DNA from: Nitratireductor sp. XY-223 | Lineage (GTDB): Bacteria; Pseudomonadota; Alphaproteobacteria; Rhizobiales; Rhizobiaceae | Direction of reading: 5' to 3' | Assembly (NCBI RefSeq): GCF_004959855.1 | Contig: NZ_SPNT01000011.1 | Location: forward strand, 20,834-84,833 | DNA length: 64,000 bases | Shown: piece after piece, positions 9,455-19,702 of the stretch | How the letters are laid out: each line of letters opens with the position of its first letter | Position numbering within the stretch: the stretch's first letter is position 1 | Notes under the pieces: generated by a model | What the model was told of the DNA's origin: nothing | What the model saw: only the letters and a program-made list of their open reading frames with translations | Database searches by the model: none | Program-made: the position numbers and the translations under genes

Positions 9455-10270
9455 ATGGGCAAAGCGATCGTGATCACATCCGGCAAGGGCGGCGTTGGGA
9501 AAACTACGTCGACGGCTGCCATCGGGGCCGCGTTGGCGCAAAGAAACGAGAAGGTCGTGGTTGTCGATTTCGACGTCGGCCTGCGCAATCTCGATCTTGT
9601 CATGGGCGCGGAACGGCGGGTGGTCTTCGATCTGATCAACGTGATCCAGGGAGAGGCCAAGCTGTCGCAGGCGCTGATCCGCGACAAACGCCTGGAAAAC
9701 CTCTTCCTGTTGCCGGCGTCCCAGACGCGCGACAAGGACAAGCTGACGCCCGAGGGCGTCGAGCGGGTCATCACATCGCTCAAGAAGGCCTTTGACTGGG
9801 TGCTTTGCGACAGTCCGGCCGGGATCGAGCGCGGCCCGACCCTGGCGATGCGCCACGCGGACGCCGCCATCGTGGTCACGAACCCGGAAGTCTCCTCGGT
9901 TCGCGACTCGGACCGCATCATCGGCCTGCTCGATGCCAAGACGGTCAAGGCGGAACGCGGCGAACAGATGGAAAAGCACCTGCTCCTCAATCGCTACGAC
10001 CCGATGCGGGCGGCGACCGGCGAGATGCTGAATGTCGATGACATGCTGGAGATCCTGTCGATCCCGCTTCTCGGCATCATTCCGGAAAGCACGGACGTCC
10101 TTCGCGCCTCAAACATTGGCGCGCCGGTCACGCTGGCGGACAGCCGCAGCGAGACGGCAAGGGCCTATTGCGACGCGGCACGGCGCCTCTCCGGCGAGGC
10201 CGTACCCATTACCGTACCAGGGGAAAAGCGCGGATTCTTCGGAAAATTCTTCGGAAGGAAAGCTGCATGA
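9455..10270 (+). CDS. minD: Septum site-determining ATPase MinD
   Basis: 271 aa. Membrane-associated ParA/MinD ATPase that recruits MinC and oscillates with MinE. The deviant Walker A motif GKGGVGKTT is at residues about 11-19, Walker A' is [13 protein letters not shown], and Walker B is in [11 protein letters not shown]. The C-terminal amphipathic membrane-targeting helix is [20 protein letters not shown] precedes the ATG. The stop overlaps the minE start. Confidence 0.98.
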   Translation: MGKAIVITSGKGGVGKTTSTAAIGAALAQRNEKVVVVDFDVGLRNLDLVMGAERRVVFDLINVIQGEAKLSQALIRDKRLENLFLLPASQTRDKDKLTPEGVERVITSLKKAFDWVLCDSPAGIERGPTLAMRHADAAIVVTNPEVSSVRDSDRIIGLLDAKTVKAERGEQMEKHLLLNRYDPMRAATGEMLNVDDMLEILSIPLLGIIPESTDVLRASNIGAPVTLADSRSETARAYCDAARRLSGEAVPITVPGEKRGFFGKFFGRKAA

Positions 10271-10530
10271 ACATACTCCGTTTTTTCGGAAGGCGAAGTT
10301 CGGCCTCCGCAGCCCGTGAGCGGCTGCAGGTCCTGCTCGCCCATGAACGAGCGTCAATGGGTGGCACCGACCTTGTGGAAATACTCCGCGAGGAGATTAT
10401 CGATGTGCTCTCCAAGCATGTGCAGATCGAAGGCCGCAAGGTCCATGTCAAGATGGAGCGCGGCGCCCAGGTCTCGACGCTCGCCGTCGATATAGAAATC
10501 CCGTTCGACACGGGCGTGCGGGCGGCGTAA
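10267..10530 (+). CDS. minE: Cell division topological specificity factor MinE
   Basis: 87 aa, family-typical. NILRFFGRR is the membrane-binding N-terminus and [13 protein letters not shown] is the anti-MinCD segment. [18 protein letters not shown] and VHVKMER belong to the dimerisation domain. The ATG overlaps the minD stop (ATGA), so translation is coupled. A strong terminator follows at 10575. Confidence 0.97.
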   Translation: MNILRFFGRRSSASAARERLQVLLAHERASMGGTDLVEILREEIIDVLSKHVQIEGRKVHVKMERGAQVSTLAVDIEIPFDTGVRAA

Positions 10531-10570
10531 GCCCGCCAGGTCACCAAGCTCGGGCGACAACGGCAAATGA

Positions 10571-10597
10571 AAAACCCCGCCAAATTGGCGGGGTTTT
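10571..10597. terminator. Bidirectional rho-independent terminator between minE and the porin gene
   Basis: CCCCGCCAA (10575-10583) pairs with TTGGCGGGG (10585-10593), flanked by AAAA on the left and TTTT on the right. The symmetric tracts let it terminate minE rightward and the convergent porin gene leftward. Confidence 0.9.
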
Positions 10598-10632
10598 CTG
10601 AATTGCACGGGTGCGTTGTCAATCGGTCGCTA

Positions 10633-11319
10633 TCACGGCCAGGAAAACCGCCAGCTGAGACCGGCCTGCACCTTGTGGGTTTTGTAGTCAACCGATGACG
10701 CTCCGAGATGGGTGAAGTTACCTGTACCGAAATCGGTGTAGAGGTATTGCACCCTTCCGGCGATGTTCTGAGTGAACATGTACTCACCGCCAGCGCCCAC
10801 GTTCCATCCGGTCAACGTATCGCTGTCCGTACCCCCTGCGATCGGCGTGTAGAATGTTTCCAAATTCGTAAACGCTACACCACCGGTAAGATACAGCAGC
10901 GCCTGGCCGGTGCTGTAACCCAGCCGACCGCGGACTGAAGCGTCCCAGTCCTGTTCAATTGTGTAGGTCTCACCACCGCCGCCACCGGAAAGCGCGGTAG
11001 CACTAATGTCCATCCAGTTTCCGTCGGCTTCAACACCGGCGACAATGGATGGTGTCAGCTGGAAGTTATATCCGACATATCCACCGCCAACAAATCCAGA
11101 TGTGTCATTGCTGAAATTCGAAGGATATGCCGGGATATCAACCGTTGCATCTGTCCACTGGCCGCCCAGCTGAATGCCCAGATACAATCCGGTCCAGTCT
11201 GTCCCCTGAGCAACGGGTGCTACTGGCGCCGCCTCAGGTGCAACAACCGCATCCGCAGCGTATGCCGTCGTGGCAGCAAGGGCGCTCATCAAAACACCCG
11301 TCAGAATAGCTTTGCGCAT
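10633..11319 (-). CDS. Outer membrane beta-barrel protein (Omp25/RopB-like)
   Basis: 228 aa. A signal peptide of about 21 residues ends in AYAADA, and an Ala/Pro/Val-rich spacer follows. The barrel opens with the family signature DWTGLYLGIQLGGQW and has GFVGGGYVGYNFQ and the C-terminal HKVQAGLSWRF. The terminal residues FSWP are slightly unlike the usual terminal aromatic residue. The family is abundant in rhizobial and Brucella outer membranes. It is monocistronic, with a long AT-rich upstream region and a shared terminator downstream. Confidence 0.88.
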   Translation of the reverse strand: MRKAILTGVLMSALAATTAYAADAVVAPEAAPVAPVAQGTDWTGLYLGIQLGGQWTDATVDIPAYPSNFSNDTSGFVGGGYVGYNFQLTPSIVAGVEADGNWMDISATALSGGGGGETYTIEQDWDASVRGRLGYSTGQALLYLTGGVAFTNLETFYTPIAGGTDSDTLTGWNVGAGGEYMFTQNIAGRVQYLYTDFGTGNFTHLGASSVDYKTHKVQAGLSWRFSWP

Positions 11320-11723
11320 AAGAAACCCCCTAAACGCACAAAATCGATAGACCGAGTTTTACTGGGCTACCAGAAAGTTGCAATAGAGGAAGCGAACGCA
11401 GAAGTTGAGAATTCACTTGTGTTGCCAATTTGAGACACGGCAAAAATAGGCACCCATGAGCCCTTCGTTTCTATCTGCTTAATATTTATAAATATTCATT
11501 GTTTGCCGACTTTCTATGCGAATGCGCCGCCGGATGCGCGGAGTAACGAAGTATTAATTTCCCTTAACGGTAGAGATATCGAAAAGGCACCTACGTGCGC
11601 GGTAAAAACGAATCGTATATTGCGGTGCCGTTAAGTAAACAACTGTTTCAAATGGCGATGCGGACGGCACTGCCCGCTCCGGGAGCAACGGCGCCGCTGT
11701 ATTGCACATATTTCGATTTGAAA
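11320..11723. other. AT-rich intergenic region upstream of the porin gene
   Basis: 404 bases between the divergently placed porin start and tRNA-Leu. No supported gene. It is markedly AT-richer than its surroundings. It should hold the porin promoter, and it contains the 16-bp palindrome at 11481-11496, described separately. Confidence 0.6.
11481..11496. repeat. Perfect 16-bp AT palindrome
   Basis: AATATTTATAAATATT is its own reverse complement. It lies 162 bases upstream of the porin ATG. It may be an operator or a nucleoid-protein site. No family consensus was recognised. Confidence 0.6.
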
Positions 11724-11808
11724 TGGTGCGGTCGAGAAGACTCGAACTTCCACGGGTTGCCCCACAGCGACCTCAACGCTGCGCGTCTACCAATTCCGCC
11801 ACGACCGC
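11724..11808 (-). tRNA. tRNA-Leu (anticodon GAG)
   Basis: On the minus strand the acceptor GCGGTCG pairs with CGACCGC, and CCA is encoded (85 bases including CCA). The anticodon arm is CAGCG-TTGAGGT-CGCTG, giving GAG. A class II variable arm follows, and TTCGAGTCT forms the T loop. Length and the extra arm are as expected for Leu. Confidence 0.96.
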
Positions 11809-12001
11809 ACGTGGTAGAAGCCGTTACCGGCGCGCCGCATGTACCAAATAGCCTGTAGCGAGACAAGGGGCTGTGACGTTTTTTTGTCCGCCTTCGCGGG
11901 CTCCCGAAACAGGCCCCCAACGTTCGGCACACAATGGGCCTTGCACTGCGACGCCGCGCGCGCCAAATAGGCATCGAACAGGGATATTCCACGCGAACAC
12001 A

Positions 12002-12712
12002 ATGCAGCGCAGCGACATCGAGACCGGCTTCTTTGCAACCGAGGGATCGCCACCGGTGCGCTGGCTTGTGGCACCCGGCCTGACCGACTACGGCGACGCG
12101 GTGGATTTCATGGAAGAGCGCGCCGAAGCGATCGCCAGGGGCGGCGCAGACGAGCTTGTGTGGCTGGTCGAGCATCCGCCGCTCTATACGGCCGGTACAA
12201 GTGCCGACGAATCGGATCTTCTGTCGCCGGGGCGCTTCCCCGTCCACCGGACGGGACGCGGCGGTGAATACACCTATCACGGGCCGGGGCAGCGCGTCGC
12301 CTATGTGATGCTCGACCTGAAGCGGCGACGCTGCGATGTCCGGGCATTTGTATCGGCGCTGGAAGCCTGGGTGATCGACACACTCGCCGGCATGAACATC
12401 CGGGGCGAGCGCCGCGAGGACCGCGTTGGCGTCTGGGTGGCGCGCCCGGAGCGGCCCGCCCTCCCCGACGGCACTGCCGCAGAGGACAAGATCGCCGCCA
12501 TCGGCATCCGGCTGCGCCGCTGGGTCAGTTTTCACGGCATATCGATCAATGTCGAACCGGATCTCGAGCATTTTTCCGGTATCGTGCCGTGCGGCGTCAC
12601 CGCACACGGGGTGACCAGCATCGTCGACCTCGGCCTGCCGGTGACCATGGCCGACACAGACATTGCCCTGCGACAATCCTTCGAAACGATCTTCGGTCCG
12701 ACCTCGGACTGA
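12002..12712 (+). CDS. lipB: Octanoyl-ACP:protein N-octanoyltransferase
   Basis: 236 aa. Transfers octanoate from acyl carrier protein to lipoyl domains (for example GcvH encoded at 39813), the first step of lipoate assembly. Motifs are [36 protein letters not shown] with the catalytic Lys, FHGISINV, and IVPCGV with the catalytic Cys. The frame is open 43 codons upstream but that part is not family-like, so the ATG at 12002 is chosen. Confidence 0.95.
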   Translation: MQRSDIETGFFATEGSPPVRWLVAPGLTDYGDAVDFMEERAEAIARGGADELVWLVEHPPLYTAGTSADESDLLSPGRFPVHRTGRGGEYTYHGPGQRVAYVMLDLKRRRCDVRAFVSALEAWVIDTLAGMNIRGERREDRVGVWVARPERPALPDGTAAEDKIAAIGIRLRRWVSFHGISINVEPDLEHFSGIVPCGVTAHGVTSIVDLGLPVTMADTDIALRQSFETIFGPTSD

Positions 12713-12716
12713 TCGC

Positions 12717-13148
12717 CTAGAAATGCTTGCCGGCCTGGAACGGACCGATGCGCGTCGAGGCGGCAACCAGATAGGCGGTCGACCAGCCGATCAGCACGAA
12801 ACCGCTGAGGCCTTCCATGCCGGCCATCAACTGCCATTCCTTGGTGATGAGGGCATCGCCATATCCGAGTGTCGAAAATGTTATGGCGGAAAAATAGAGC
12901 GCATCCGAGATATTTTCGATGGCGCCGGCCAGTTCGTAGACCACCGCCCAGATCCAGATCTCGACGGAATGCACCAAGATCAGCCCGTGAACAAGGATCA
13001 CCATCGAAATGACCTTGCTGCGGAATTCGTGTATCGGGTGCAGTCCCGCAACACGGTTCATGACGTTCGCGATTCCGACCAGGCCCAGCGTGTGGACCAG
13101 GACCGTCAGCGACACCACGGCTGTTCCCAGTATTATATCCGGCAGCAT
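12717..13148 (-). CDS. Two-TM potassium channel family protein
   Basis: 143 aa from the ATG at 13148 (SD-like GGGGGTGGG upstream). It has an N-terminal hydrophobic segment (ILGTAVVSLTVLVHTLGLVGI), a TM1 region (VISMVILVHGLILVHSVEIW), a pore helix, and the filter TLGYGDAL, which is the K+ selectivity signature TxGYGD. A final TM segment follows (GLSGFVLIGWSTAYLVA). There is no cytoplasmic RCK domain. Ion_trans_2-type proteins of this size are common in rhizobia. The role is inferred as K+ conductance. Convergent with lipB. Confidence 0.82.
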   Translation of the reverse strand: MLPDIILGTAVVSLTVLVHTLGLVGIANVMNRVAGLHPIHEFRSKVISMVILVHGLILVHSVEIWIWAVVYELAGAIENISDALYFSAITFSTLGYGDALITKEWQLMAGMEGLSGFVLIGWSTAYLVAASTRIGPFQAGKHF

Positions 13149-13443
13149 GAAGACCCACCCCCAGTTTCCCTGTTTTGATCGTGTGCGTTGGTTGGCACAA
13201 ATCCCATAAGGGCGCAAATACATCGGCATTCGGCAGATATTTGACGGAATCAAGAAACAATGCGCCAACCGGCGGGACTAATAATGCCCCGTGCGGACGG
13301 AAGGACGACCCGGTGCTTTTGCACACAGCGGTGCGTAACGGACATAATGACGCGCGCACCGACATTTCCTTTCGCAACCGTCCTGCTTTGTCATAAACCG
13401 TGACCGCAAGCCGTCGGTAGCAGGAGCGCAACAGGAGCAGCAT

Positions 13444-13833
13444 ATGTCGACCCAATTGGATATCTCCGTCGAACATCCGGACTACGATACGCTCGGCGGC
13501 CGGATCTCGCGGGCGCGCGACGCGCTCGACCTGACCACATCGCAGCTGGCACGCCGGCTCGGCGTCAAGACCGATACCGTTCACGCATGGGAGACGGACC
13601 GGTCGGAGCCGCGCGCCAACCGGGTCACGATGCTCGCCGGCGTTCTCGGCGTATCGCCGACCTGGCTTTTGAACGGCATCGGCGAAGCGCCAAACCTGCC
13701 GGTGGTACATTCGGAACTGCGGGTCCTGGTCACGCAGTTGTCGAAACTGAAAAAATCCCATGAAGCGATGGGCCACATGATCGAGGCCATTGAAGCCGAA
13801 GCGAGGCGGGTGTCGCAGCAGATCGGCGAATGA
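13444..13833 (+). CDS. XRE-family helix-turn-helix regulator
   Basis: 129 aa. An HTH_3 domain spans about residues 17-75 (GRISRARDALDLTTSQLARRLG, then VKTDTVHAWETDRSEPRANR and GVSPTWLLNG). A C-terminal amphipathic helix (about 93-126) could dimerise. AGGAG precedes the ATG. It lies 110 bases upstream of frmA on the same strand, so it may regulate the formaldehyde genes, but no operator was identified. Confidence 0.85.
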   Translation: MSTQLDISVEHPDYDTLGGRISRARDALDLTTSQLARRLGVKTDTVHAWETDRSEPRANRVTMLAGVLGVSPTWLLNGIGEAPNLPVVHSELRVLVTQLSKLKKSHEAMGHMIEAIEAEARRVSQQIGE

Positions 13834-13943
13834 TCGACTGCCGCCAACGCCATTTTTTTCCGGCGCGCCTATTGAGGCATCGCACGCGTTTTGACAGTGT
13901 GCCAGTCTGGCAGAACGAATGATACCGACTGAGGGAGGAAGAT

Positions 13944-15053
13944 ATGGACGTTCGCGCAGCACTGGCGGTCGAGGCCGGCAAACCGCTTGAGATAACCACC
14001 GTGCAGCTCGACGGTCCGCAGGCCGGCGAAGTTCTCGTCGAGATCATGGCGACCGGCATCTGCCATACCGACGAATTCACGCTCTCCGGCGCCGACCCGG
14101 AAGGTATTTTCCCCGCCATCCTCGGCCATGAGGGCGCAGGTGTCGTGCGCGAAGTGGGTCCTGGCGTAACCGGTCTGAAACCCGGCGATCACGTTATACC
14201 GCTTTACACGCCCGAGTGCCGCGAGTGCGAGTACTGCCTCAACCCGAAGACCAATCTGTGCCAGGCCATCCGCGCCACCCAGGGACAGGGCCTGATGCCG
14301 GATGGCACAAGCCGTTTCTCCATGAACGGCGAGAAGATCTTCCACTACATGGGCACGTCCACCTTCGCCAATTTCACGGTGCTGCCCGAAATTGCCCTGG
14401 CGAAAATTCATCCGGACGCGCCATTCGACAAGGTTTGCTACATCGGCTGCGGGGTCACGACCGGCATCGGAGCGGTCATCAACACGGCGAAGGCCGAACC
14501 GGGATGCCGCGCGGTTGTCTTCGGCCTCGGCGGCATCGGCCTTAATGTCATCCAGGGCCTGCGTCTCATCGGTGCAGAGATGATCGTCGGCGTGGATCTC
14601 AACAATGACAAGAAGGAATGGGGCGAGAAGTTCGGCATGACCCATTTCGTCAACCCGTCCGAGGTGGAAGGCGATCTGGTTCCCCACCTGGTCGACCTGA
14701 CAAAAGGCGGTGCCGATTACTCCTTCGAGTGCATCGGCAATGTGAACGTCATGCGCGACGCGCTGGAATGCTGCCACAAGGGCTGGGGCGAATCGATCAT
14801 CATCGGTGTGGCCGGCGCCGGACAGGAGATTTCCACCCGCCCGTTCCAACTGGTGACCGGCCGTTCCTGGCGCGGCACCGCATTCGGCGGCGCACGCGGC
14901 CGCACCGACGTTCCGAAGATCGTCGACTGGTACATGGAGGGCAAGATCGAGATCGATCCGATGATCACCCACACGCTCAGTCTCGACGAAATCAACAAGG
15001 GTTTCGACCTCATGCACGCGGGCGAGTCCATTCGGTCGGTGGTCGTCTACTGA
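13944..15053 (+). CDS. frmA: S-(hydroxymethyl)glutathione dehydrogenase / class III alcohol dehydrogenase
   Basis: 369 aa. Oxidises the formaldehyde-glutathione adduct to S-formylglutathione with NAD. Catalytic zinc ligands are Cys40 (GICHTDEF), His61 (GHEG) and the Cys in IGCGVTTG. Structural zinc Cys are 92, 95, 98 and 106 (ECRECEYC and NLC). The Rossmann motif is [22 protein letters not shown] precedes the ATG. Heads a run of four same-strand genes ending with fghA. Confidence 0.97.
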   Translation: MDVRAALAVEAGKPLEITTVQLDGPQAGEVLVEIMATGICHTDEFTLSGADPEGIFPAILGHEGAGVVREVGPGVTGLKPGDHVIPLYTPECRECEYCLNPKTNLCQAIRATQGQGLMPDGTSRFSMNGEKIFHYMGTSTFANFTVLPEIALAKIHPDAPFDKVCYIGCGVTTGIGAVINTAKAEPGCRAVVFGLGGIGLNVIQGLRLIGAEMIVGVDLNNDKKEWGEKFGMTHFVNPSEVEGDLVPHLVDLTKGGADYSFECIGNVNVMRDALECCHKGWGESIIIGVAGAGQEISTRPFQLVTGRSWRGTAFGGARGRTDVPKIVDWYMEGKIEIDPMITHTLSLDEINKGFDLMHAGESIRSVVVY

Positions 15054-15060
15054 CCGGGGA

Positions 15061-15528
15061 ATGGACGCAAAGCCGGTCATATACGTCGATGCAGACGCCT
15101 GCCCTGTAAAGAACGAGGTTCTGAAAGTGGCGGAACGTCACGGGCTGCCTGTGACTTTTGTCGCCAATGGCGGCCTTCGCCCGTCACGGGACTCCATGGT
15201 CCGTAACGTGATCGTATCGGCCGGTTTCGATGCGGCGGACGACTGGATCGCCGATCATGCCGGCAACAGCGATATCGTCGTTACAGCAGATGTTCTTCTC
15301 GCCGGACGGTGTGTCGAGGCGGGCGCCGGGACGTTGAGCCCGTCCGGCCGGCTTTTCGATGAAACATCGATCGGCATGGCAACGGCGATGCGCAACCTCA
15401 ACCAGGACCTCCGGGAGGCCGGCGAGATCCGCGGTCTGAACGCACCGTTTTCGCAGCGCGACCGGTCCAGCTTTCTCGAGGCGCTTGACCGGTTGGTCCG
15501 CAAGAAGATCCGGGAGGGCCATTCATGA
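15061..15528 (+). CDS. YaiI/YqxD family (DUF188) protein
   Basis: 155 aa. A PIN-like fold family with N-terminal IYVDADACPVKNEVLKVAERH, the invariant RNVIVSAGFDAADDWI, and DIVVTADVLLAG. The Asp residues suggest a metal-dependent nuclease-like site, but the function is not established. It starts seven bases after frmA and its stop overlaps the GST start, so it is co-transcribed with the formaldehyde genes. Confidence 0.92.
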   Translation: MDAKPVIYVDADACPVKNEVLKVAERHGLPVTFVANGGLRPSRDSMVRNVIVSAGFDAADDWIADHAGNSDIVVTADVLLAGRCVEAGAGTLSPSGRLFDETSIGMATAMRNLNQDLREAGEIRGLNAPFSQRDRSSFLEALDRLVRKKIREGHS

Positions 15529-16607
15529 GGATGTACGGCGCGGAGGTTTCGTATTTTTCCGGCAAGCTGCGCGCCTATCTCGACTGGAAAGGCTTGGACT
15601 ACGCTGAGATTCCGGCAAGCCGCGATGTCTACATCCACAAGATCCTGCCCAATATCGGCTGGCTGGTCATCCCGGTCATCGAGCGCGACGACGGCGCCTA
15701 TATGCAAGATACAACCGAAATCATCCGCCGTCTCGAGACCGAGGTCCCCGAACCGCCGGTTCTGCCGGCCGGGCCGATTCAGGCGCTGGCGTCGATGATC
15801 CTCGAGCTCTACGGCGACGAATGGCTGGTGCTTCCGGCGATGCACTACCGCTGGAACCACAACCGGGACTTCGCCATTGCCGAATTCGGCGCATTGTCCG
15901 CCCCCGATCTCCCTCCGGAAGAGCAGCGCGCCGTGGGTGAACGGATCGCCAAGCCCTTTGCCGGCGCCCTGCCGGCCCTCGGCATCAATCCCGCGACGAC
16001 GGAGGCAATCGAGGAAAGCTACCTTGCGCTGTTGCGCGAGCTCGAGCGCCATTTCAGCGTCCACGACTATGTTCTTGGCCGTGCCCCGTCCCTGGGCGAC
16101 TTTGGCCTGTTCGGGCCGCTTTACGCGCATTTGTTCCGCGATCCGGAATCCGGCGCCCTGATGCGCAGCAAGGCGCCGGCCGTTGTCCGCTGGGTCGAAC
16201 GCATTCGCAGTGCAGCCGACCGCGGACGGGCGATGCAGGGCGGTACCGATGCCGTCCCGTCGACACTGTTGCCTATTTTGCGGCGGGCCATGAGCGAGCA
16301 CCTGCCGGTTCTGTTGGACACAGTGGAACAGGTCGCGGCGTTCGCACATTCCGCTTCGGACCGTAATCTTCCCCGCGCCATCGGTTTTCACAGCTTCCGG
16401 ATCGGCGATGCGGCAGGTCAACGGGCTGTGTTTCCTTACGTGCAGTGGATGCTGCAGCACGTCGTCGATAAGATACAGTCCGTGCCGCCTGATGAGCGGC
16501 CCGCGGTCGTTCGGTTCCTCGAAGACATCGGCGCGGGCGCCTTGGCTGAGCTGCGATTCAAGACTCGCGTCAGACGCCAGGACTTCCAGCTGGTTCTCGA
16601 CAATTAA
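15525..16607 (+). CDS. Glutathione S-transferase family protein with C-terminal extension
   Basis: 360 aa. A thioredoxin-like GST N-domain (residues about 1-75: VSYFSGKLRAYLDWKGLDY, GWLVIPVIE, DTTEIIRRLE) is followed by an all-helical C-domain. About 130 further residues make it longer than a typical 200-220 aa GST. Placement between frmA and fghA suggests a role with glutathione adducts of aldehydes. The exact reaction is unknown. ATGA overlap with the preceding gene. Confidence 0.85.
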   Translation: MRMYGAEVSYFSGKLRAYLDWKGLDYAEIPASRDVYIHKILPNIGWLVIPVIERDDGAYMQDTTEIIRRLETEVPEPPVLPAGPIQALASMILELYGDEWLVLPAMHYRWNHNRDFAIAEFGALSAPDLPPEEQRAVGERIAKPFAGALPALGINPATTEAIEESYLALLRELERHFSVHDYVLGRAPSLGDFGLFGPLYAHLFRDPESGALMRSKAPAVVRWVERIRSAADRGRAMQGGTDAVPSTLLPILRRAMSEHLPVLLDTVEQVAAFAHSASDRNLPRAIGFHSFRIGDAAGQRAVFPYVQWMLQHVVDKIQSVPPDERPAVVRFLEDIGAGALAELRFKTRVRRQDFQLVLDN

Positions 16608-16638
16608 CCGCAACTATATCAAAGGGATATAGACAATT

Positions 16639-17469
16639 ATGAATACAGAATCGGAAGTCGTATCCTTCGGCGGTGTCCAGGGCGTCTACAGCCATGCCTC
16701 GACAAGCTGCGGCTGTGAGATGAAGTTTGCCGTTTTCGTGCCGCCGCAGGCAAAGCAGCACGCCTGCCCGGTCGTCTGGTATCTGTCCGGACTGACCTGC
16801 ACCCACGCCAATGTGATGGAAAAGGGCGAATACCGACGCCTGGCGGCGGAGCTCGGCCTGATCGTCGTTTGCCCGGACACAAGCCCCCGCGGCGCGGTTC
16901 CGGACGTCGATGACAACTGGCAGATCGGCAAGGGTGCCGGCTTCTATGTCGACGCCACCCAGGAGCCGTGGTCGCAGAACTACCGCATGTACTCCTATGT
17001 CACCGAGGAACTTCCGGCGCTGATCGCGGAGAATTTTCCGGCCGATATGGAAAGGCAGGCCGTTTTCGGGCACTCAATGGGCGGCCACGGCGCCCTGACC
17101 ATCGCCCTGAGGAACCCGGATCGCTACAGGAGCTGCTCGGCTTTTGCACCGATCGTCCATCCCATGGGCGCGGACTGGTCCATCGGCGCCTTCCGCGCCT
17201 ATCTGGGCGATGACGATAACCTGTGGCGCGAACACGACGCCTGCGCGCTCATCGAGGACGGTGCCCGCTACCCGGAGTTCCTGGTGGACCAGGGGAGCGC
17301 CGACGGATTTCTCGACGAGGGGCTGCGCCCATGGCTATTCGAGGAGGCCTGCAAAGACACGGGGATCGGCATCACGCTGCGCATGCAGCAGGGCTACGAT
17401 CACTCGTACTATTTCATATCGAGCTTCATGGACGACCACCTGCGCTGGCATGCGGAGAGATTAGGCTAG
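16639..17469 (+). CDS. fghA: S-formylglutathione hydrolase
   Basis: 276 aa. Hydrolyses S-formylglutathione to formate and glutathione, completing formaldehyde detoxification with FrmA. Alpha/beta-hydrolase with the nucleophile Ser146 in [10 protein letters not shown]. The acid is in DQGSADGF and the His in [21 protein letters not shown] is the family signature. It ends in a TAG that overlaps the tgt stop on the other strand. Confidence 0.96.
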   Translation: MNTESEVVSFGGVQGVYSHASTSCGCEMKFAVFVPPQAKQHACPVVWYLSGLTCTHANVMEKGEYRRLAAELGLIVVCPDTSPRGAVPDVDDNWQIGKGAGFYVDATQEPWSQNYRMYSYVTEELPALIAENFPADMERQAVFGHSMGGHGALTIALRNPDRYRSCSAFAPIVHPMGADWSIGAFRAYLGDDDNLWREHDACALIEDGARYPEFLVDQGSADGFLDEGLRPWLFEEACKDTGIGITLRMQQGYDHSYYFISSFMDDHLRWHAERLG

Positions 17470-18596
17470 AGCGGTTCGATATCGCCGCGTTCCCATTCTG
17501 CCTGCGTCTGTGCCATGAAGTCGGCGTAGCATCCCGCCTCGATCGCATCCCGGATACCCTGCATGAGCTGCTGGTAATAGGCCAGGTTGTTCCAGCTCAA
17601 GAGCATGCCGCCCAGCGCCTCGTTCGAGCGCACGAGATGATGCAGATAGGCGCGTGAATAGTCGCGCGCCGCAGGACAATCGGACTGCTCGTCGAGCGGA
17701 CGGGTGTCTTCCGCGTGGCGGGCGTTGCGCAGGTTGATCTTGCCGCGGCGGGTATAGGCCAGGCCATGGCGGCCGGCACGGGTCGGCATCACGCAATCGA
17801 ACATATCGATACCACGCGCCACCGATTTCAGGATGTCGTCGGGCGTGCCGACGCCCATCAGGTAGCGCGGCCTGTCTTCCGGCAGCAGCGGACAGGTGAT
17901 GTCCAGCATCGCCAGCATGACCTCCTGCGGCTCGCCGACTGCCAGCCCGCCGATGGCATAGCCTTTGAGGTCCATGTCCTTCAGTGCCGTCGCCGAGCGC
18001 TCGCGCAAGTGGACCACGTCACCGCCCTGCACGATGCCGAACATCGCCCTGCCCGGCTGGTCGCCGAATGCCTTCTTGCAGCGCTCCGCCCAGCGCAAAG
18101 ACATCTCCATGGATTTCTCGATGGCCTTCTCGTCGGCCGGCAACCGGACGCACTCGTCGAGCTGCATCTGGATGTCCGAGCCGAGGAGCCCCTGGATCTC
18201 GATCGAGCGTTCCGGCGACATTTCATGTTTCGTGCCGTCAACGTGGGACTGGAAGGTCACCCCCTTTTCGGTGATCTTGCGCAAACCCGCGAGCGACATG
18301 ACCTGAAACCCGCCGGAATCCGTAAGGATCGGATGTTCCCAGCGGCAGAATTCGTGCAGGCCGCCGAGGCGCGCGATCCGCTCGGCACCGGGCCGTAGCA
18401 TCAGGTGATAGGTATTGCCCAGGATGACGTCGGCGCCGAGCGCACGGACCTGGTCCATGTACATGGCCTTGACCGTGCCGCCGGTGCCGACCGGCATGAA
18501 GGCGGGCGTACGGATTTCACCGCGCGGCATGGTGATCGAACCGCGCCGGGCGGCCCCGTCCCGGGCCAACAGGGAAAACTGGAAATTCTCGGTCAT
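17466..18596 (-). CDS. tgt: tRNA-guanine transglycosylase
   Basis: 376 aa. Swaps G34 for preQ1 in GUN-anticodon tRNAs on the way to queuosine. [11 protein letters not shown] holds a catalytic-site Asp, GIVQGG and GGLAVGE are binding loops, and [13 protein letters not shown] contains the second catalytic Asp. At the zinc site the segment before YSRAYLHH reads SDCPAARD, so only one of the three Cys of the usual CxCxxC is present. The start overlaps the queA stop. Confidence 0.95.
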   Translation of the reverse strand: MTENFQFSLLARDGAARRGSITMPRGEIRTPAFMPVGTGGTVKAMYMDQVRALGADVILGNTYHLMLRPGAERIARLGGLHEFCRWEHPILTDSGGFQVMSLAGLRKITEKGVTFQSHVDGTKHEMSPERSIEIQGLLGSDIQMQLDECVRLPADEKAIEKSMEMSLRWAERCKKAFGDQPGRAMFGIVQGGDVVHLRERSATALKDMDLKGYAIGGLAVGEPQEVMLAMLDITCPLLPEDRPRYLMGVGTPDDILKSVARGIDMFDCVMPTRAGRHGLAYTRRGKINLRNARHAEDTRPLDEQSDCPAARDYSRAYLHHLVRSNEALGGMLLSWNNLAYYQQLMQGIRDAIEAGCYADFMAQTQAEWERGDIEPL

Positions 18597-19681
18597 TTGG
18601 TTGCCTCGTCCGCCCGCACGAGCAGGCTCGCGTCGCCATAGGAATAGAAACGATAGCCGCTGTCGATCGCGTGTCGATAGGCGTTGCGCATGGTCTCATA
18701 GCCTGAAAACGCGCAGACAAGCATAAAGAGGGTCGAGCGGGGCAGATGGAAATTGGTCATCAATAGGTCAACGAAGCGGAAGCGGTAGCCGGGCGTTATG
18801 AAGATATCGGTGGACCCGCGCCAGGGGTGGAGGGTGCCGGCCTCGTCGCTGGCGCTCTCCAGGAGGCGCAGAGACGTCGTGCCAACGCAGACGATCCGAC
18901 CGCCCCGCGCCTTGATCGCATTGAGCGCACGTGCGGTCTCCTCCGACACCTCGCCGATCTCGGCGTGCATGACATGATCGTCCGTATCGTCGGCCTTGAC
19001 CGGCAGAAAGGTCCCGGCCCCGACATGCAGGGTGACGAAGTGACGTTCGATCCCGGACCTTTCCAGGCGCGCGAACAAATCATCGGTGAAATGAAGACCG
19101 GCGGTCGGAGCCGCAACGGCGCCGTCCTGGCGCGCATAGACGGTCTGGTAATCCTTGCGGTCGCGGTCATCGTCCGCCCGCTTCGAGGCGATGTAGGGCG
19201 GCAACGGCACGTGCCCGGAGGCCGCGATCGCCTCGTCGAGCGCAGCGCCCGACAAATCGAATTTCAGGTCGACCTCGCCGGCTTCGCCCTTTGCTTCGAT
19301 CACGCCGTCCAGGGAGGTTCCGAGGCAGGCGTTGTTCTGATCCCCGAAACTGAAGCGGTCACCGGCCTTCAGGCGTTTTGCCGGGCGGGCGAATGCTTTC
19401 CACCGGTCCGGTGCGATGCGCATGTGGAGTGTCGCGGAAATCCTGGTGACGGCATCCTCCCCGCGGCGCCGGACACCTTCCAGCTGCGCCGGAATGACCT
19501 TCGTGTCGTTGAGCACCAATGCATCGCCGGGCCGCAAAAGGTCCGCCAGATCCGTTACTGTGCAATCGGAGAGCCCTTCCGCAGGATCCACGACGAGCAG
19601 CCTGGCGCTGTCCCGCGGGGTCGCGGGGCGCAGCGCGATGGCGCTGTCGGGCAAATCGAAGTCAAACAGGTCGACGCGCAT
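18593..19681 (-). CDS. queA: S-adenosylmethionine:tRNA ribosyltransferase-isomerase
   Basis: 362 aa. Converts preQ1-tRNA to epoxyqueuosine-tRNA using the ribosyl group of SAM. Signatures are [44 protein letters not shown], and [16 protein letters not shown] near the C-terminus. It acts directly after Tgt and overlaps it by four bases, so the pair forms a queuosine unit. Confidence 0.97.
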   Translation of the reverse strand: MRVDLFDFDLPDSAIALRPATPRDSARLLVVDPAEGLSDCTVTDLADLLRPGDALVLNDTKVIPAQLEGVRRRGEDAVTRISATLHMRIAPDRWKAFARPAKRLKAGDRFSFGDQNNACLGTSLDGVIEAKGEAGEVDLKFDLSGAALDEAIAASGHVPLPPYIASKRADDDRDRKDYQTVYARQDGAVAAPTAGLHFTDDLFARLERSGIERHFVTLHVGAGTFLPVKADDTDDHVMHAEIGEVSEETARALNAIKARGGRIVCVGTTSLRLLESASDEAGTLHPWRGSTDIFITPGYRFRFVDLLMTNFHLPRSTLFMLVCAFSGYETMRNAYRHAIDSGYRFYSYGDASLLVRADEATK

Positions 19682-19702
19682 GAAACCGGCTCAGCAACAA
19701 AC

